DNA of 64,000 nt from Phorcus lineatus (lineage: Eukaryota; Mollusca; Gastropoda; Trochida; Trochidae): assembly GCA_921293015.1 (NCBI GenBank), contig OV121084.1, positions 46,473,864-46,537,863 of the forward strand, written 5' to 3'. Positions 60,371 through 64,000 of this stretch are shown piece after piece. Made by a program: the position numbers and the translations under genes. Under the pieces are notes generated by a model. The model was given only the letters and a program-made list of their open reading frames with translations, was not told the origin of the DNA and did no database searches. Every line of letters begins with the position of its first letter. The stretch's first letter is position 1.

Positions 60371-62161
60371 AGGAGTTGTTATTTAATGTGTTTTCATGAA
60401 AGTCAATATTGCTATCGGAGATTGAGACTAAAAGCGGAACTTGGAAAGGCTTTACAAAATATTTCATTTTCTCAATTAATCGTTAACTTTTCCTTCTATC
60501 CCTACATAACAATAATTCAAACATTTGCACACACCATCACGTGAAATGTACTATTTGCAAACGGTTTGATAAGTCATAGATAACGTGTGAAAGGACATGT
60601 GTGTTTTTAACAGTTATCACATTACCTTTACAGTTATCACATTATCACAATCAGACTTCTTTGAAACAAAAGGAACAGTACAGCACCAACTCTAAGCAAG
60701 CTACTAGATTCTTGAAAAAACTGATTATTATAGGACAACTCGTTTACAGTTACAGTAACAATTTGGGAACGAAAACCCAGAAAACTTATTACTTCAAATT
60801 TGCCTAAAATAACATTAATTAATGCAAAATGTGTTATCTTCAGAGGATCAAGCATTACTTTACTTGACCGGGTCACCCGTAAACGTAAAAGATATGATCA
60901 AATTTCAGGAAACCACTGGGGGCCATTTTGGTTGGAACACCTGATTTGATTTAAGGAATCCCCACAGCTTAACTGAACGTGGTACATTCGATGAAGAAAT
61001 GCTTCTTTTGATTAAAAAACATTGTCTTGCGATTTGTCTTGTAACGTTTATTTTCGAATTCGTTTCTGTTAGATTCCGTTATTAATCTAACAAAAACGTG
61101 CTACTGTCCCTTTCAACATGGTTTTCAAAATACAGAACAACTTAGACCAACAGTTTTGGTTTAGTAAAAACTGGATTCATCTAAAACCTGGTTTAATTAT
61201 TTTGGTCTCGATACGATCATAAAAAGTAAATGCCACGATTTATAAACATATTCTAAAGAACTTTGTTTATGATCAGCCCCTAAAGCGCATTGCTCTAAAC
61301 ATTGCATCGACCACCCATTTAAGACTGACATCTTTTTCCAGTTTCAAAATTTTAAAAATACCAAAATCCTTGATTTTTGCCACCAACATCCTAAACTTAT
61401 CTGAAAATACCGGACGACATATATATCTTTAAGTTGTATAGCAGCAACCATAGAAGCGCGCATAAAATGTAAAACATCGTCCCACGCTGAGCAAAATTAG
61501 TCATAAATATTAGACGCACATGGTATACATGCAATTTATTGAGCCTCTCATCATCTATATTTTTATGTAAACTATTAATAAGCATGGAGGTATCAACAAA
61601 ATTTATGACACAACATTTTCTTCCCAATTTTTGGATCGCTATCGATATATCATAAAGTAAAAATTATGCTTTGGATAACGCAAAATGATTTTATCTCACA
61701 TGAAAGTGGTTTGGACTGGACTTTACATGCTCAATCAATCTTAATTACACAAAGATACCGCCTGTAATGCAACACTTCAGTGACGTACCCATAATGTTTA
61801 TGGTAAAACTGATATTTTCTTACCTTTAAAGAAAAAGCTAACTTAAAAGCAAAAAAGCTAATTACACCAGTGTTGTAAACATATTCTATTCGTGTCAAGC
61901 GACTAAAGAAAAACATCGCGATCGGCAGCAATTTACCATATTCAGACACATATACGGCATGGGCACTGTTGAAACGGGGCTTAAAATACATTGTATAGTT
62001 ATTTGATAATATTCATTGTTTCTCAATCTCGTAAAACCTGATCAAGAGATTAATCACCGATAATGTATTGACATTCCACAAAAAGACTTACTAAAAAATC
62101 AAGTGTTTCACTGGACAGCCGTAACTTCCATTGCAGTGGATTCGTGTATTTTATCCGGATT
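60371..62161. other. Intergenic, nothing recognised
   Basis: AT-rich DNA; the open frames at 61397-61991 on the minus strand show no motif. Confidence 0.35.
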
Positions 62162-62196
62162 CGAAACGGGACTGGAATCAAACGTAACCCGTTTCG
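62162..62196. other. Perfect 9-bp inverted repeat (hairpin)
   Basis: CGAAACGGG at 62162-62170 and CCCGTTTCG at 62188-62196 are separated by 17 bases. It lies in a CpG-richer stretch. The role is unknown. Confidence 0.6.
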
Positions 62197-62545
62197 CAGA
62201 GAGACCCGTGTAGTTCTAGCATCCGAGTTTTTTTGTCTGGAAATCACTGGACCGCACTAACGCTATTCAATATCGTTTGACTGTACAGGGCATCGATCTT
62301 TCTAAAATGGCGGCCTTTTCCCACGGCACTTATGAGTCACGCGCACAGGAATGATCTGTAAGCACAGGATTCTCACATAAACCAAACACAAGTTGTATCT
62401 CTTGGTGCTCATTGAGTCGACTTTCTCATCCACTGAAGCCACACTACGCATGATTACCGAGTCGGGCTGGAAGCAATTTATTGATCAGTCAAATGTGAAG
62501 ATGAAACGACTGGCGATAATATAGTTTGAGCCAACCTCATTTCTA
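62197..62545 (+). promoter_or_regulatory. Possible promoter with YY1-type motif
   Basis: AAAATGGCGGCC at 62304-62315 is close to the YY1 consensus (AAnATGGCGGC), which in animal promoters often lies just downstream of the start site and points along the gene. A TGAGTCA (AP-1/CNC type) follows at 62333-62339, with CGCG words next to it. CpG density is raised. A plus-strand gene starting near here would continue to the right, and no exon could be fixed. Confidence 0.3.
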
Positions 62546-62889
62546 ATGGTCAGCTTCTTGATTATGGCCATGGCGACTTCAATTCCCTCACCCCTCCAAC
62601 TCTCGTTCTATACCAAGCATAATCTGCCCGCAAACGCATCCATTACAAGCTTACAACTCGTCTCTTCTTCTCTCTGTCCATCTCCATCCCCACTCCTCAT
62701 TTATCTCTCCTGGACTAGCACTCATTCTCAGAAAATAATCTCATTAAGATTGATTTGGCTTAAAGTAGAAAAGAGAATTCAGGTATATGGAAAATTTTTT
62801 GCTTTTGTTTCTATACAATGATATATAACATGAAACCTTTTGAGTATGGTTGCGATTTATCACATTGAAAACGTCAAATTGTAAAGTGT
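62546..62889. other. Intergenic; 91-codon plus frame not assigned
   Basis: The plus frame 62546-62821 begins ATGGTC and is Ser/Leu-rich without a motif. It lies behind the possible promoter and could be a 5' exon, but splice sites were not convincing. Confidence 0.25.
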
Positions 62890-62919
62890 GGTTGCAGTCC
62901 CTTATAGGCAACTGCAACC
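62890..62919 (+). repeat. 30-bp palindromic element, copy 1
   Basis: It starts GGTTGCAGT and ends ACTGCAACC, so the outer 9 bases are self-complementary. The centre reads 'cccttataggca'. The copy at 63793-63822 is its reverse complement except for one base. Confidence 0.85.
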
Positions 62920-63792
62920 AAGTTTTTGAAACCATCAAAATACACGTCTTCATAGAACAGAAGAGTCTTGACTTAACACATTTTGGTTGCAGAGAGAAAC
63001 TAAACGATGATATCGCAAATGTTGGAACTTTACCTGGCTGTTTATTTACATTTTAATGAAACATCGGCAACTTGCTCAAAGCTACCGAGAGCGGTTTTCG
63101 ATCATGTCGTGTCCAGCTTCGCTGTCGTTTATGACCAAGTGGATGGAAAATTTGTACTAACCTTGTTAAATCTAACATTCTGTATAGTTTAGCATGTCTT
63201 GGTAAGTAGTTATGACATTATTTGACCAAATCATTCCTTAATTGCCATTTGTTTTTACAACGTGGCCCCGAGACGAATTTGAATTCAAATCTCAACACAA
63301 TTATCATTGGCTGTAACAGATTCCTCTGATTGCAAACTAAATTGGATAGAAAATAAACATCAGCAACTAAGTTTAATGCATGTATTTAGTTACAATTGTA
63401 CGAAACAAAAATGCCTAGCTTCAGTGTGAACCACAGGAGTTACTTCCCTTCCTTTCGAGCGAACCAGCTATAAAGCGGTTTCGCCACTAGTTTCTATCTA
63501 ACAACCGATCAAAATCAAACATGATAGAGCAAAAAGGAAAGTTAAAATTTTATTGAAAATGTTTTTTACTGAATTAGCCAATTGAAAGACGTGTTACTTA
63601 GCGCATGGTATTACGTCACACATTGTGTCAGAGGGAACATGTCAAACTGAAACTGTTGATTTGATCGTTTCTCGTCAATTTAGGTAAATTTGAAGTTTTC
63701 GGCAACCAGATTGATCTGATAAGCTTTTCAAAATGTGATTTTATTACCTGCAACCAAATTATTTTTAGCTATGACATGAAAAAAAATAATCG
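62920..63792. other. Segment between two inverted palindromic elements
   Basis: Further 'ggttgcag' or 'ctgcaacc' words occur at about 62985 and 63750. The plus frame at 63007-63192 has no motif. There is no transposase in this 0.9 kb. Confidence 0.4.
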
Positions 63793-63822
63793 GGTTGCAG
63801 TTGCCTATAAAGGACTGCAACC
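63793..63822 (-). repeat. 30-bp palindromic element, copy 2 (inverted)
   Basis: GGTTGCAGT at the left, ACTGCAACC at the right, centre 'tgcctataaagg': the reverse complement of copy 1 at 62890-62919 with one mismatch. Confidence 0.85.
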
Positions 63823-64000
63823 AAACTGCAAACCATTACTGAATTCATGATGATTTTCCATTTAGCAACCAAACTCCAGGATTCCTAATAATACAATATG
63901 TTACAGTCAATTTTTTCAGCTTTCAGAATATCTTCATCTGAACTATTTTCAAGGACAAGGTTGCATTTTATAGACGTTTTAGATACCTCGTCGTTCGGAC
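63823..64000. other. Window end, nothing recognised
   Basis: A further 'gcaaccaaact' word lies near 63865. No gene is seen. Confidence 0.35.

Overview
The window is AT-rich animal genomic DNA of low gene density. Single-exon reading frames are rare, GT-AG exon candidates are short, and fossils of LINE, SINE, MULE and Tc1-type elements plus several minisatellites fill much of the space. The tRNA-derived SINE, the 'gttaaaccctgactcactcactcac' type ends near 11.45 kb, the L2-like LINE with an (ATTC)n tail and the multi-finger C2H2 protein together suggest a lophotrochozoan, most likely a mollusc. That assignment is an inference. No bacterial, plasmid, phage or CRISPR feature is visible.

Layout. 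0-5 kb: non-coding DNA with the 3' part of a minus-strand LINE (905-1640) and two fragments of one tRNA-SINE family (3391-3514, 4795-4936). 5-15 kb: mostly unassigned, with two possible exons (5730-5930 minus, 10369-10649 plus) and a GTCG-rich degenerate repeat (14550-14720). 15.77-17.23 kb: a short MULE-type DNA transposon with 52-bp terminal inverted repeats, 8-bp target duplications and a frameshifted transposase. 18.0-18.3 kb: a poly-C run and a second copy of the GTCG-rich repeat. 19.3-22.2 kb: two near-identical ~210-bp direct repeats bracket 2.5 kb that includes a 145-bp satellite array. 23.3-23.7 and 27.96-28.28 kb: further tandem repeats. 27.5 kb: a possible secreted Cys-rich peptide exon. 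28.4-31.8 kb: a 5'-truncated LINE sits exactly between two ~0.6-kb direct repeats. 32.3-32.86 kb: an L2-like LINE end.

33-56 kb is the most gene-like part on the minus strand. It holds a candidate two-exon von Willebrand A-like coding unit (36218-36887), a decayed paralogue 9 kb away (about 45.1-45.9 kb), and dispersed short homologies which suggest that 33.4-37 kb, 42.4-46 kb and perhaps 51.6 kb onward are old duplicated blocks. It also holds a SINE (44.2 kb), a Tc1-like transposase fossil (46.64-47.24 kb), a symmetric phase 1-1 exon candidate (53456-53665) and a death-fold-like terminal exon (54157-54351).

56.8-58.7 kb contains the one convincing protein gene: a minus-strand, intron-less C2H2 zinc-finger protein with an acidic 12-residue repeat at its N terminus. 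Its reading frame is cut by a TGA inside the 13th finger, while the rest of that finger and two more fingers continue in frame behind it. 60.0-60.4 and 62.1-62.6 kb are CpG-richer patches that may be promoters, one with a YY1-type motif. 62.9-63.8 kb carries two inverted copies of a 30-bp palindromic element.
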